The notes beneath the pieces are model-generated. The model ran no database searches. It saw only the letters and a program-made list of their open reading frames with translations, and had not been told where the DNA came from. Below are positions 35,860 through 49,213 of a stretch of 64,000 nt of DNA, piece after piece. Location: assembly GCA_033060915.1 (NCBI GenBank), contig CM065379.1, positions 37,389,318 to 37,453,317 on the forward strand, read 5' to 3'. Every line of letters starts with the position of its first letter. The first letter of the stretch is position 1. This DNA is from Euryodendron excelsum. Lineage: Eukaryota; Streptophyta; Magnoliopsida; Ericales; Pentaphylacaceae. Both the position numbers and the translations under genes were made by a program.

Positions 35860-38800
35860 TGTAAGCACCCCATTTTTTACCCCTCGGTAGTCTACATTCC
35901 GTCTAGACTTGTGTTCAAGTCATTGTGGGCGCATTCCACTCGAAACCAACTTTCTAAGTCAAAATCCCATTTGTCCATCGCTTCGCGGGCCCGCCAGGCC
36001 CAAATAGAGGCAAAATAACCATAATGCCCTTAGGGGCATTATTCTCCCCAATTCCAACTCCAATCCCTCTCTCAAGACAGTTTATTCCTCGAAACCGTTC
36101 CAAATCAAGCATTTCTTTCCGAAGACGGTAAGTCCCCTTTCCAATCCCTCTCTCGAGACAATTTATTCCTCAAGACGGTTCCAAATCAGGCACGTCCTTT
36201 CGAAGACGGTAAGTCCCCTTTCCAATCCCTCTCTCGAGACAGTTTATTCCTCGAGACGATTCCAAATCAGGCACGTCTTTCGGAATCGATAAGTCCCCTT
36301 TTCCAATCCCTCTCTCGAGACAGTTTATTCCTCGAGACGGTTCCAAATCAGGCATAAGACCCCTTTCTGAAGACGATAAGACCCATTTCCAATCCCTCTC
36401 TCGAGACAGTTTATTCCTCAAGACGGTCCGAGTAGCGAAAATACTCGCAAATATCACAACCGTTAGAGTAGCAGAAATACTCACAAACAGGTCGATATAG
36501 GGAATTGCCAACAAATCCCTGTATCACGCGACCGCTGTCAGAGAGGTAGGAACACTCAAAACCCAAGTCAACACCAGTGCCTGCTAGCCCACTTCGGTGA
36601 AAAATGACCAAACTGCCCATTGGGCCTTTTCCGAGACTTTCCGGTCAAGATAACTATTCTGCCCCTAGGCATCTAAACGCCCTGGGAACCACATCGACTC
36701 TGCGTATCAAACAAGTAACCTTCTGAGATTACTTCCTATAGTATTCTCAACCTTCCTCTACCTTTCCGGATCATTCTGAGTCAGTTCTAGCAAACTCGGT
36801 GCAAAATGACCCTTTTGCCCCTATAGGGCCGGTCTCTTTTTTTGACCACACCGGCTCTGGGTATCAAACCGGTAACCTCCCGAGAATGCTTTTTATAGTG
36901 TTCCCAAATTTCCTTTATCTTTCTGGATCGTTCCGAGTCAGTTCCGGCCAACCCGGTGCAAAATGACCATTTTGCCCCTGGTGGGCCGATCACCTTTTCT
37001 GACCACATCGGCTCTGGGTATCAAACCGGAAACCTTTGGGAACGTTCTGAATAATGTTTTCAAATCTTAAGTCTTCTTCCGGGACAGTCTGAGTTCGTCC
37101 TGGCAGCTTCCCGATCCGATTGATCGTTTTGCCCCTCAAGGCCCGGTTAACCCTTCCGACACATCCTATCGCCATTTCTCAAGTCAAATAAATCTGGGAC
37201 ACTATTCTAAGTGTTCTTACCTTGTTCTAGCTCTCCGGGTCATTCTCGGTCTCCCAAACTCCTTCTCGGACTTTCCAGAGTCACTCCTAGTGAAGCTAGG
37301 CTAAAAATTGCATGGTAGTCTCTAGTACAGGCACCCAAATCTAGTCAAAGATACGTTGCTTGCCGACCTTAAATATTTCCTAAATGGCTGGCACCACAAG
37401 TAGTGGCGCCAAGCCAAAACATGGCATGGCGCCACTCCTAGTGGCGCTTGTGTAAAGTTTGGCCTAGCGCTACTGTAACAGGCGCTAGTGTTGTCCAACT
37501 TCTATAAATACAGAGCCTCTTCCTACATGAAAGTGGTCCGCAAACTCAGTCTAAAAATACCAATATTCGATATACAGAGCTCGAACACTCCTAAAACCCT
37601 AGCTTCCCTAGGTTTTCCAAACCCTAGCCACCATACACTCATACACTTCCCCATACACTTATACACTAGCCTTCAACCGTTCTTTGAAGACTTGAAGAGC
37701 TACAATCTGAAGTTTGAAGACAACTCTTGAGGATTGAAGACAAAGATCAAGACGAATACCGAAGACAAGCAAGGCGTACAAAATAAATAAGACATACTGT
37801 AAGCTTTCTATTTAAATTTCCGTACTTCCCCTCTTTCTCTTCTCTCTCCTAACCCACTTGGGTTATCTCTATTTTAATCCCCCATCTCTTTCCCTTCGTT
37901 TCTTTGCATGCTTGAAACAAGGGGATTCCCGGTCCATTTGTAGGATCGAGCTATTGGAGAGTCACCGTGTCGGGGGCTTTCTTTTAGTCTAACCGGAGAC
38001 CACGTGGGTTCGGCCCCTTTGATTATGTGGTAAAACCTTAACCTTGTATGTTCACGACCCCAAATTTGCATTATGCATATCATGATCTTGCATCTTCCAA
38101 AAATCTTTTTCAAAATCGTTTGCAACTTGTTTTCAAAATTGCATCAAAATCTCCTTTTTTCAAAACGTGTTTTCAAAATCACAATCCTAGGGTGATTCTA
38201 GCTTTTCCATGGCTAGGGTTGCTTTAGAAAAATGTTACATTCAAAGTGACCAATATGGTCTATATTTTCAAATCTTGTTGTTTTCAAAACCGCTTTCCTA
38301 AAGTGGTTCTAGCTCTCTTATGGTTAGAATTGTTTTAGGAAAGTGAAATGTTTTTACACCTTCTAAAAACTCTCTTTTCGAATTTCTTCCTAAAAATCTC
38401 TTTTTCAACATACTTTCCTAAAACTCTCATTTCCAAAGTCGTTTTCAAAAACTCCCTCCAAAAATCTATTTTTCGAAACTCTCTTTTTCAATTCCTTTCC
38501 AAAATCCTCTTCTCAGAATCCACTTTCTAAAAACGCTCCCTAAAAATTTTTCCAAAAACTCTTTTTCCAAAATATTCCCTCTAGAAACTCCTCTCTAGGA
38601 TTTCTTTCCAGAAACTTGTTTTCAAAAAACACACTTTCCAAAAAACTCTTTTCTTGATGCCCAAGTCAAGCCCTTGAACTCACTATTAGGAAACCCCAAT
38701 TTTCTTCCCAAAAACATGGTTTTCAAACTTTGCCCCAAATCTAGGTTTCCAAAACCTCTTGTTTTCTACATCCAAACTATACATATTTCCAAAACGTCTT

Positions 38801-40576
38801 TTCTACGTCAAAACTATAGTCTTCCAAATCTAGGGTTTCTAAAACCTCCCCTTCCAAATCCTTGTCAAATCAAATCTTCCCTTTAGGAAATCAATTCAAA
38901 TCCTCCTGTTTAGGAAACCAAATCCAATCCTCCGTTTTTTGAAACAAAATCAAACCTTCTCTTTTAGAAACAAAATCCAATCCCTTCCTAATCCAACTCT
39001 TTCCTAATTCCCCTCTTTCCTAATTTCCTACCTTCCTAAATCATAAGTTTCCTGAAGCTTTCAAATCTTTTCTTAAACATTAAGCTTTCAAATCTTTCCT
39101 AATTCAACCCTTTCCTAACTTTATCCCTTTCCAAATCTCAACTTTCCAAATCTAAGTTTTCAAACCTTCCCTAAATTCAAACCTTTCCTAATTTCAAGAT
39201 TTTCTAAAACTTAAACTCTAAAACTTTCTAAATCTTAAACTTTCTAAATTTCAAAATCTTTCCAAATTCAAAGCTTTCCAAGTACAAAACTTTCTTAAGT
39301 TAAGACTTTCTAAATCTAAAACTTTCTAACTTCTAAACTTTCCTAAAACTTCAAATCTTTCCAAATTTCAAAAGTTTCTAAACTCAAAACTTTCTTATTT
39401 TCAAAACTTCCTTGTTTTCTAAACTTTCTAAATTCAAAACTTTCCAAATTTCAAAACCTCCTTAAAACGAAATGTTTTACTAATTCAAAACTTTCCTAAA
39501 TGAAACTTTCCTAAAATGACACTTTCCAAATCTTTCCAAATCTTCCAAGTCCAACATTTGAGTCAATTCTTTTCGAAAATGTTTCCAAGTCAAGTCCAAT
39601 TCTCCTTATCTTTCCTTAAGTCTAGGTTTCCTAAAACCAAGTTTTCCAAAGTCAGGTCCTTTCAAATCTTCCAATCAAAGTTCAATCTCTCAATTTTCCA
39701 ATCCAATTTCCAATTCAATCTCTTTCTTCCAAATCAATCTCCTTTCAATCGGACTATTGTCTGAATTACAACTGACCTGATTCCTCCAAAAGGATACGTA
39801 GGCAACCCTCATCGGTGCGATCAAAACATTTTTCAAATATCAAATTCCACAACATTTTTCAAATTTTTATTTCTACAATTTCTTTCCAATCTCCAATCCT
39901 ACAATTTTCTTTAAGTTTCCAATTCTATGATATATTTCTATTTTCAATCTTCATTTTCAATTTTCAAATTCAATTTCAATCTTCAAATTCAAGGTTCTAT
40001 CTCTTTCTTTTTAAATCAAATCAATTTCTTTTCAAATCTTTTTCCAAATCTACTTTTCTAACTCTCTTCTATTGCACTTGCATATCATGCATCATATCTT
40101 TTCAAACATTATTTTTCAAAATGAATTGGATTGAACTATAATAAGTTGAAGACTCTCGTAGGTAGATTGATATGAAGGTACCGAAAGGGCGGGGTAGGGT
40201 GATGGCTTAGTGCATCTTCCCTACACGTAACCAACCTCTGAACCTAAAATCACTGTTTTCAAAGACCAAAACGGAGTTGTTTTTCAAAAAGGGCTAAATG
40301 TTTTCCAAAGGTTGCCAAACAACCCATTTTCTTAAAAACCCTCTCTTAAGGTGGTATTTTCGAAAACCTTTTTCCAAAAACCCTAAGTGTAGTCTTCAAA
40401 TTATTTTTAGTTTTTAGGTGACCTAACCCACCTTAATCAAGTTAGGTGGCGACTCCGAATCTTTTTCAAAAGCCCTTTATTCAAGTATATTTTTTAAATC
40501 AAATCTAGTCGCACTCATTCTTCTAGAAGGGTAAGTTCTAACGAGAGAGTACAGTATTTTTCCCACTTGTGCGTGT
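35860..40576 (+). mobile_element. 3' LTR of element D (last 37 bp displaced to 49214-49250)
   Basis: TGTAAGCACCCC at 35860. TATA is at 37503-37510 and the palindrome block at about 37387-37487. It is cut at 40576 by element E and resumes at 49214 with 'tgtgtattcctcgag...ggcgcgaca'. Total about 4.75 kb; U3 about 1.64 kb. Confidence 0.85.
36050..36430. repeat. Minisatellite in U3 of D's 3' LTR, 4-5 units
   Basis: The 81-bp family in reverse orientation ('ccaatccctctctcgagacagtttattcctcgagacggttcc'). The units are well conserved. Confidence 0.8.
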
Positions 40577-40971
40577 TGTCGCGTCCAGATTTTTCGCACT
40601 CGAGGAATACTCACACAAGCGGGAAAAATGCTGTACTCTCTCGTTAGAACTCACCCTCCTAAGAGAATGAATGCGACTAGGTTTGAATTGAAAATTTGGT
40701 TTGAATAAAGGGCTTTTGAAAAAGATTTGGAGTCACCACCTAACTTGATTAAGGTGAGTTACGACACCTAAAAACTAAGAATAATCCGAAAACTACACTT
40801 AGGGTTTTTAGAAAAAGGTTTTTGAAAATATCCCCTCACAAGAGGGTTTTTAAGGAAAATGGGTTGTTTGGCACCCTTTGGAAAACATTTAGCCCTTTTT
40901 GAAAAATAACTCCTTTTGGTCTTTGAAATTAGTGATTCTAAGTTCAGAGGTTGGTTACGTGTAGGGAAGAC
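40577..40971 (-). mobile_element. Residual 3' LTR end of element E
   Basis: TGTCGCGTCC... to 'tacgtgtagggaaga', where other LTRs continue 'cgcactaagccatcac' but this one switches to gag. It forms an almost back-to-back inverted repeat with D's LTR end to its left. Confidence 0.8.
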
Positions 40972-41756
40972 AGTTGTACATACTCCTTCTCCTCCAACGG
41001 GGGATTAACTTGTGCAGCGGCCTCTCTCCATCTTAGGGCGTATGCTTTAAAGCTCTCCTTTTCACCCTTGCTCATCGTCATCAAGGACCAGGGATCGGAA
41101 GTGAGATCGATGTTGTGACGGTATTGGGCTTTGAACGCGTTGACTAGCTCCATCCAGGTTGTGATCTTCCTTAAGTCCAGACGGGTGAACCATTGTAGAG
41201 CCGACCCTGTGAGACTATGTTAGAATAACTGCATAAGGAGCTCCAGGTCGTTGCCATGTCCACTAAGCGCTCCAGCATATAGACGAAGATGAGCAACGGG
41301 GTTACTGGTACCATCGTACTTCTGGAAGTTAGGCATTTTAAACTTAGCAGGTCTCGGGTGGTCAAGGAAGAAACAGAGTTCATCATAAGAAGTGAACCCG
41401 TAAGCATCGTGGCCATGAAGACTTCGAAACGAATCTTCCAATCCTTGGATTTTCAGACTAAGAGGATCTAGAGAGGCCTTCTTTGTAGTAGGTGAAAGTA
41501 ATATGGTCTCTTCTTCTTCAGCGTTGACCCCTTTGGCGTCTTCCTTAGTCCTTCCAGCATTGTCAGACTGAAACATGATTCTTGGATTAGCGGGTTCAAG
41601 GTCCTTGGATGAAGTCATGGATGATGATGGGACTGCAGTAGCGTCTTTCATGGCCAGAGTTTGAATGAGTTTGAGCATCTCATCCATCTTAATCCTCATT
41701 TCATTAACCTCCTCTCGAGAGACTTGAGAGGATTCTTCAGGGTTAGCAGCCATCAA
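40972..41756 (-). pseudogene. gag: gag of element E (Tat/Ogre type), one stop, 3' truncated
   Basis: Start codon at 41756 (MMAANPEESSQVSREEV). A coiled-coil-like helix (EVNEMRIKMDEMLKLIQTL) comes first, then an acidic linker. The conserved retrotransposon gag core follows: FKMPNFQKYDGTSNPVAHL, an in-frame TAA at about 41217, then SLTGSALQWFTRLDL, W-ELVNAFKAQYRHN and ESFKAYALRWREAAAQV. The core motif set is that of Ogre/Tat gag proteins. The frame runs into LTR sequence at about 40972, so nucleocapsid and pol are missing. The stop is compatible with a C-to-T change of a glutamine codon. This is the only gag of the giant-LTR family in the window. Confidence 0.85.
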
Positions 41757-43297
41757 TGATGCTCTTTGCCGGTTGATAATGGGGTCCCTAGGTGGAAGTT
41801 GCCCTTTCTTGGGAGCAATGTTGATTCAGTGCAAGGTGACTTCTGTAAATAAAAAATAAAAAGAGAGAAAGAAGAAGACAAAAACATAAATCGCAAGTCA
41901 GTTTCTGGTTTTTAGAAAGCTTTATGCAATGCATGTCCTAGGGTGCCCCTCTTAAGGAGGGAAACTAGCCATGATGTATTGGCCCACTTTTGGAGATAGG
42001 GGATTTGCTCCTGTATGCAGACACCTTACCGTCAGGTAGGAACCTTCAATCATCTATGCATTCATTCATAAAAATAAAGAAGTACATTAAATTTTGGGTT
42101 TGAGATACAAAAGAATTGAAATACATTTTAATAGGGGGAGGGGGAACATTTTCCTTTGGACTTCCACCTATCTACTTTTACAAAGGGAGATCCTAAACTA
42201 CTCTTAAGTCTTCGGATTCGCCTTCCTTGGATTTGATGTCGAGGAGATCGCTGAGAGACCTTGTTGATTGATTGCCCCTTGCCTTCTTGGCAACCCTATC
42301 TCCATGAGCATAGAGGGATTGGGGCCCCTCTTATGGAATGGATTGAGATGCATGTAATGAGTCCTTAGGGTTACGTGGGAACCCTTAGGGTTTAGGTAGG
42401 TTTAATGTAAGGGAGAGTGACCTTGGTGTCACTCTCAAGGGGTTGATCATATGCATGAGAATACAATGACTTGAGTTACTTGGAACTCTTGTCTTGACAT
42501 AGGATATTGAATGCATGGACATGAATATGCAAAAAGTATAAGGAGAGAAGGTACAATTGAAGTAAACATGCATGCATTAACAGTTAGACAAGCATTATAA
42601 CAGTATAAATACAGTCAGTATAACAGCAGGAATAGACAAGTATGAATAAAAGTAAGAGCAGTCGCCCTTTCCTCCGTGATTTTGAAAACGGTGCTCGTGT
42701 CTTAAATTCGGCATAGGTTTGGCTATGCATGGTGTCTATATGAGTATGAGGTTGAGGGTTGACTAATGCGTCCTAAAAAGGCTCGGTCTCCGGATCTTCA
42801 AACCTAGGCCCACTCCCCGAGGTGGTGCCATGATCGGTTGGTGATCTGAGCGGGGGAACCATCAAGAGGCCGTAGGCGAAGAAAATGACACAACATCTTG
42901 CCCACAACCAATATACCATTCCCCCTTTCTAACTAGAAAGGACATATCAGGGTATGCAAGTATGCAGAATGTAAGTACACATGCAGTGTGTGTGTGATTT
43001 TTAAACGTGGAGGAAAGGGCCCAACAACTCCCATTCATCCTGTACATCACATTCATGCAAAGCAGTTAATAAAACTTAAGCAAAAAGCGCACCTAGAAAA
43101 CAAAGATGCAAGTGTTAGTATGTGGATGACAAACAGAATACAAGATAATATGAATAAATGCATGTTTTTTTTTTTTTTAAAACGATTTTGAAAATTTAGT
43201 TTTGAAAATTTAAAGTGAATAGGATTGAACCAAGTTAATTGAAGACTCTACATGGGTAAAGGGTAAAGAGACACGACTACGGCCTAACCCTCTAAGT
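41757..43297 (-). other. Leader of element E
   Basis: Untranslated sequence between primer site and gag. It matches the first leader block of A and D but has no second block. It carries the third small-ORF copy (42862-43056). Confidence 0.65.
42862..43056 (-). CDS. Candidate leader-encoded small ORF, 64 aa (element E copy)
   Basis: MNVMYRMNGSCWALSSTFKNHTHT..., then PDMSFLVRKGEWYIGCGQD. A loss of one codon relative to A keeps the frame. It ends at the same place as the other copies. Confidence 0.3.
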   Translation of the reverse strand: MNVMYRMNGSCWALSSTFKNHTHTACVLTFCILAYPDMSFLVRKGEWYIGCGQDVVSFSSPTAS

Positions 43298-43316
43298 CTC
43301 CCCAGTGGAGTCGCCA
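43298..43316 (-). promoter_or_regulatory. Primer-binding site of element E
   Basis: Reverse complement TGGCGACTCCACTGGGGAG, 2 nt from the LTR; tRNA-Arg type. Confidence 0.75.
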
Positions 43317-43318
43317 GC

Positions 43319-46300
43319 TGTCGCGCCTAGATTTTTCGCACTCGAGGAATACTCACACAAGCGGGAAAAATGTTGTACTCTCTCGTTAGAACTCACCCTC
43401 CTAAGAGAATGAATGCGACTAGGTTTGAATTGAAAATTTGGTTTGAATAAAGGGCTTTTGAAAAAGATTTGGAGTCACCACCTAACTTGATTAAGGTGAG
43501 TTAGGACACCTAAAAACTAAGAATAATTCGAAAACTACACTTAGGGTTTTTAGAAAAAGGTTTTTGAAAATATCCCCTCACGAGAGGGTTTTTAAGGAAA
43601 ATGGGTTGTTTGGCACCCTTTGGAAAACATTTAGCCCTTTTTGAAAAATAACTCCTTTTGGTCTTTGAAATCAGTGATTCTAGGTTCGGAGGTTGGTTAC
43701 GTGTAAGGAAGAGACACTAAGCCATCACCCTACCCCGCCCTTTCGGTACCTACATGTCAATCTACCCTAGATTCACCTATGAGAGTCTTTAATTAATATA
43801 TGTTCAATCCTATTCACTTTGAAAAAAGAATTTTTGAAAAGAAACTAACATGATGGATGATACGTAAGTGCAAGAAAAGAGAATTAAAAAATAGATTTGG
43901 AAAGAGATTAATTTGAAATTGATTTGATTTGAAAATTGATTTGAAGAAATGGAATTGAAATTGGAAAGTATGAAAATTTAGAAATAGAAATTTGAAAATA
44001 GAAATTTTGAAATTGAAATTTTGAAAATAGATTGGAATTTGAAAAATGTGGAGATCGCACCCATGAGGGTGGAATTGAAAGTTTGAAAAGTGTTGTGACC
44101 GCACCTATGAAGGTTGCCTATGTATCCCTTTGGGGGAATCAGGTCAGTCGTAGTTCGGACCGAAGTCCGATTGAAAATAGAAGAGTTGATTGAATTGGAA
44201 ATTGAATTTGAAAGATTGAGAGATTGAACTTTGAATAGAGGATTGAAAAATGGAATTCGGAATTTTGAAATTGAAAAGATTGAATTTTGATTTGAAAAGA
44301 TCGAACTTGGAAGAGAGAGATTTAGACTTATTTTGAAAAGACGAAGGTTTAGGAAACCTAGACTTAGGAAAGAGAAGAGACTTAGGAAAGATTTGACTCG
44401 GCTTGGATGATTTAGGAAATTAGGAAGAATTGGATTTAGGAATTGTTCAAATTCGGAAAGGTCCGAATTAGGAAAGTTTCATTTTTGGAAAGTTTCAAAT
44501 TAAGTAAGTTTTGAATTAGGAAAATTTCATTTTTGGAAGGTTCCAACTTAGGAAAGTTATGAATTTCGAATGTTTTGACTTAGGAAAGTTTTGAAAATTG
44601 GGAAGTTTTGAAATAGGGAAGTTTTGAAAATTGAAAAGTTTAGAAAACAAGGAAGTTTTGAGTCTAGAAAAGTTTTAGATTTAAAAAGGTTTTGAAGTTT
44701 TGGAAAGCTTAGAATTTGGAAAGATTTAGGTTTAGAAAGATTTAACTTAAGAAAGTTTCAAATTTAGAAAGTTTTGAGTTTGGAAAGATTTGAAATTTGG
44801 AAAGTTTAAGATTTAGAAAGTTTTAAGTTTTTAGAAAATCTTAAGATTAGGAAAGGTTTGGATTTAGGAGAGGTTTGAAAACTTAGGTTTGAAAAGTTAA
44901 GATTTGAAAAGAGGGTAGAATTAGGAAAGGGTTGGATTAGGGAAGATTTGGAAACTTAATGTTTGAAGAAAGATTTGAAAGTTTTAGGAAATTTAGGATT
45001 TAGGAAAGTGGAAGTTTATGAAGGATTTGAATTAGGAAAGAGTTGGATTAGGATAAAGTTGGATATGGTTTCTAAAAGAAAAGGTTTGACTTTGTTTCCA
45101 AAAACGGAGGACGGGATTTAGTTTCCTAAACGGGAAGATAGGATTTGGCAAGGATTTGGAAAGGGAGATTCTAGAAACCTAGATTTAAAATTGTAGAATT
45201 TTAATGTAGAAAAGAAGTTTTGGAAACATGTATAGTTTTGATATAGAAAACAAGAGGTTTTGGAAACCTAGGTTTGGGGTAAAGTTTGAAAATCATGTTT
45301 TTGGAAAGAAAATTAAGGTTTCCTAATCGTGGGTTCTAGGGCTTGACTTGGGCTCCAAGGAAAGGGTTTTTGGAAAGTGCGTTTTTGGAAACGAAGGTTT
45401 TCTAGAAGGGAATCCTAGGGAGGAGTTTTTGGAAAGTGAATTTGGAAAGAGAGTTTTTGGAAAGATTTTTGGAGAGAAGGAGTTTTTGAAAAGTGTGTTT
45501 TTGGAAACGTAGACTTTAGAAGTAAAATCCTAGAGGAGAGTTTCTAGAAGGAAGATTTTGGAAAGAGAGTTTTCGAAAAGATTTTTTTTTTGGGAGAGTT
45601 TTTTCTAGGAAAGCGACCTAGGGGACGTTTTTGGAAAGTGGACTTTGAAGAGAGCGTTTTGGAAAGGAGTTGAAAAAGGGAGTTTGGAAAAATAGACTTT
45701 TGGAGGGAGTTTTTGAAAACAAATTTGGAGAGGAGAGTTTTAGGAAAGTATGTTGAAAAAGAGATTTTTAGGAAGAAAGACTTTTTGAAAAAAAAGTTTT
45801 TAGAAGGTGTAAAAACATCTCACTTTCCTAAAGCAACTCTAACCATAAGAGGGCTAGAACCACTTTAGAAAAGCGGTTTTGAAAACAACAAGATTTGAAA
45901 ATATGGACCGTATTGGTCACTTTAAATGTAACACTTTCCTAAAGCAATCCTAACCATGGAAAAGCTAGAATCACCCTAGGATTGTGATTTTGAAAACATA
46001 TTTTGAAAAAGAGATTTGATACAATTTTGAAAACAAGCTTAAAAACGATTTGAAAAACAACATTGAAAACGGTTTTTGGAAGATGTAAGATCATGATATG
46101 CACAATGCAATTTTGGGGTCGTGAACATACAAGGCTAAGGCTTCACCACATAATCAAGGGGGCCGGACCCACGTGGTCTCCGGTTAGACTAGAAGAAAGC
46201 CCCCGACACGGTGACTCTCCAACAGTTTAATCCTACACATGGACCGGGAGTCCCCTTGTTTCAAGCATGCAAAGAAAGAGGGGGGGGGGAAGAGATAGGG

Positions 46301-49213
46301 GATTAAAATAGAGAAAACCCAAGTGGGTTAGGAGAGAAGAGAGAGGGGGGAAGTGAGGAAATTTAAATAGGGAGCCTACCATATGTCTTGTTATTTTACG
46401 CGCCTTGCTTTCTTCAATCTTCGGTCTTCGTCTTAATCTTCGTCTTCAATCTTCAAGAGTTGTCTTCAAACTTTATATTACAGCTCTTCAAGTCTTCAAA
46501 GGAGGGTTGAAGGCTAGGGTATGAGTGTGTGGGGGTGTATAGAAGTGTATAGGAGGCTAGGGTTTAGTGTACGGTGGCTAGGGTTTGGAAAACCTAAGGA
46601 AGCTAGGGTTTAGGAGGTGCTTGAGCTCTGTATATCGAATTATATGATTTTTAGGTTGAATTTGCGGATCCTTTTCACGTTGAATGAGGCTCTGTATTTA
46701 TAGAGGTTGGACAACACTAGCGCCTGTTGCGGTGGCGCTAGGCCAAAGTTTACACTAGCGCCACTAGGAGTGGCGCCAGGCCATTTTTTGGCTTGGCGCC
46801 ACTAGTAGTGGCGCCAGCCATTTAGGAAATGTTGAAGGTCGGCAAGCAACGTATCTTTGACTAGATTTGGGCACCTCTACTAGTGACTACCATGCAATTT
46901 TTAGCCTGGCTTCACTAAGAGTGGCTTTAGAAAGTCCAGGAATGATTTGGAGGAGCCAGGAATGACCTGGAAGGCTGGAAAGGAGCAGGAACACTTAAAA
47001 TAGCGTCCTGGAGGTATTTGACTTGAAAAGGGAGGATAAGATGTGTCAGAAAGGTTGACTGGGCCTTTAGGGGCAAAACGGTCAATCGGACCAGGAAACT
47101 GCCGGGACAGAATCGGATTGTCCCGGAAGAAGACTTGAGATCTGGAAACATTATTCAGAATGTTCCTGGAGGTTTCCGGTTTGAAGTCCAGAGCCGGCGT
47201 GGTCAGAAAAGGAGACCGGCCCATCAGGGGCAAAATGGTCATTTCGCACCGGGTTAGCCAGAACTGACTCGGAATGATCCGAAAAGGTAAAAGGAGGATG
47301 AGAACATTATAAAAAGTAGTCTCAGGAGGTTACCGGTTTGATACCCAGAGCCGGTGTGGTCGAAAAAGGAGACCGGCCTACTAGGGGCAAAACGGTCATT
47401 TTGTACCGGGTTGGCCGGAACTGAGTCGGAATGATTCGGAAAGATAAAGGAAGGTTGAGAATACTATAAGAAGCAATCTCAGAGGGTTACCGGTTTGATA
47501 CCCAGAGCCGGTGTGGTTCCCGGGGCATTCAGATACCTAGGGGCAAAATGGTCATCTTGATCGAAAAGTCTCGAAAAAGGTCCAAAGGGTAGTTTGGTCA
47601 TTTTTCACTGAAGTGGGCTAACAGACACTGGTGTTGACCTGGGTTTTGAGTGTTTCTGCCACTCTGACGGTGGTCGTCGTGACACAGGGGTTTGTTGGCA
47701 ATTCCCTATATCGACCTATTTGTGAGTATTTCCGCTACTCTAACGATTTTGTGAGTAGTTTCGCTACTCGGACCGTCTCGAGGAATAAACTGTCTCGGGA
47801 GAGGGATTGGAAAGGGGACTTATCGTCTCCGAAGAGACGTGCCTGAGTTGGAACCGTCTCGAGGAATAAATTGTCTCGAGAGTGGGATTGGAAAGGGGAC
47901 TTATCGCCTCCGAGGAGACGTGCCTAGGATTGGAACTGTCTCAAGAGAGGGGTGGAAAGGGGTCTTACCATCTTCGAAAAGACGTGCCTGAATTGGAACC
48001 GTCTCGAGGAATAAACTGTCTCGAGAGTGGGATTGAAAAGGGGTCTTACCGTCTTCGAAAAGACGTGCCTGGATTAGAACCGTGTCGAGGAATAAACTGT
48101 CTCGAGAGAGGGATTGGAAAGGGGACTTATCGCCTCCTAGGAGACATGCCTAGGATTGGAACCGTCTCGAGGAATAAACTGTCTCGAGAGAGGGATTGGA
48201 AAGGGGACTTATCGTCTCCGAAGAGACGTGCCTGAGTTGGAACCGTCTCGAGGAATAAACTGTCTCGAGAGTGGGATTGGAAAGGGGACTTATCGCCTCC
48301 AAGGAGACGTGCCTAGGATTGGAACCGTCTCGAGGAATAAACTGTCTCGAGAGAGGGGTGGAAAGGGGTCTTACCATCTTTGAAAAGACGTGCCTGGATT
48401 GGAACCGTCTCGAGGAATAAACTGTCTCGAGAGTGGGATTGAAAAGGGGTCTTACCGTCTTCGAAAAGACGTGCCTGGATTGGAACCGTCTCGAGGAATA
48501 AACTGTCTCGAGAGAGGGATTGGAAATGGGACTTATCGCCTCTTAGGAGATGTGCCTAGGATTGGAACCATCTCAAGGAATAAACTGTCTCGAGAGAGGG
48601 ATTGGAAAGGGGACTTATCGCCTCCAAGGAGACGTGCCTAGGAATGGAACCGTCTCGAGGAATAAACTGTCTCGAGAGTAGGATTGGAAAGGGGTCTTAC
48701 CGTCTTTGAAAAGACGTGCCTGGATTGGAACCGTCTCGAGAAATAAACTGTCTCGAGAGAGGGATTGGAAAGGGGACTTATCGCCTCCGAGGTGACGTGC
48801 CTAGGATTGGAACCGTCTTGAGGAATAAACTGTCTCGAGAGAGGGATTGGAAAGGGGACTTATAGCCTCCGAGGAGACGTGCCTAGGATTGGAACCGTCT
48901 CGAGGAATAAACTGTCTCGAGAGTGGGATTGGAAAGGGGACTTATCACCTCCGAGGAGACGTGCCTAGGATTGGAATCGTCTCGAGGAATAAACTGTCTC
49001 GAGAGTGGGATTGGAATCGGAAAGGAAAGGACAATGCCCCTAAGGGCATTTTGGTCATTTTGCCTCTATTTGGGCTTGACAAACCCGCGAAGCGATGGAC
49101 AGACGGGATTTGGACCTAGAGAATTGGTTTCGATAGGAATATGCCCACAATGACTTGAAAACAAGTCTGGACGGAGTGTAGACTGCCAAGCGGTCAAAAA
49201 TGGGGTGCTTACA
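43319..49213 (-). mobile_element. 5' LTR of element E, 5.9 kb
   Basis: TGTCGCGCCT to GGGGTGCTTACA. U5 is about 3.4 kb (43319-46693), TATA 46694-46703, palindromes about 46718-46816 and U3 2.5 kb. The longest LTR in the window, because of the expanded minisatellite at 47770-49015. The purine-rich field is at about 44390-45100. Confidence 0.85.
47770..49015. repeat. 81-83-bp minisatellite, about 15 units, in U3 of E
   Basis: Unit starts (accgtctcgaggaataaac) fall near 47772, 47852, 47933, 47997, 48077, 48159, 48240, 48321, 48402, 48483, 48566, 48647, 48728, 48809, 48892 and 48975. Each unit holds two palindromic parts: a CTCGAG pair and a hairpin of the type CGTCTTCGAAAAGACG. Neighbouring units alternate between subtypes, which suggests multi-unit duplications. 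Confidence 0.9.

Noticed and set aside
47770..49015. CRISPR-like regular repeats
   Set aside because: Units are contiguous without unique spacers, longer than CRISPR repeats, and lie in a plant LTR.
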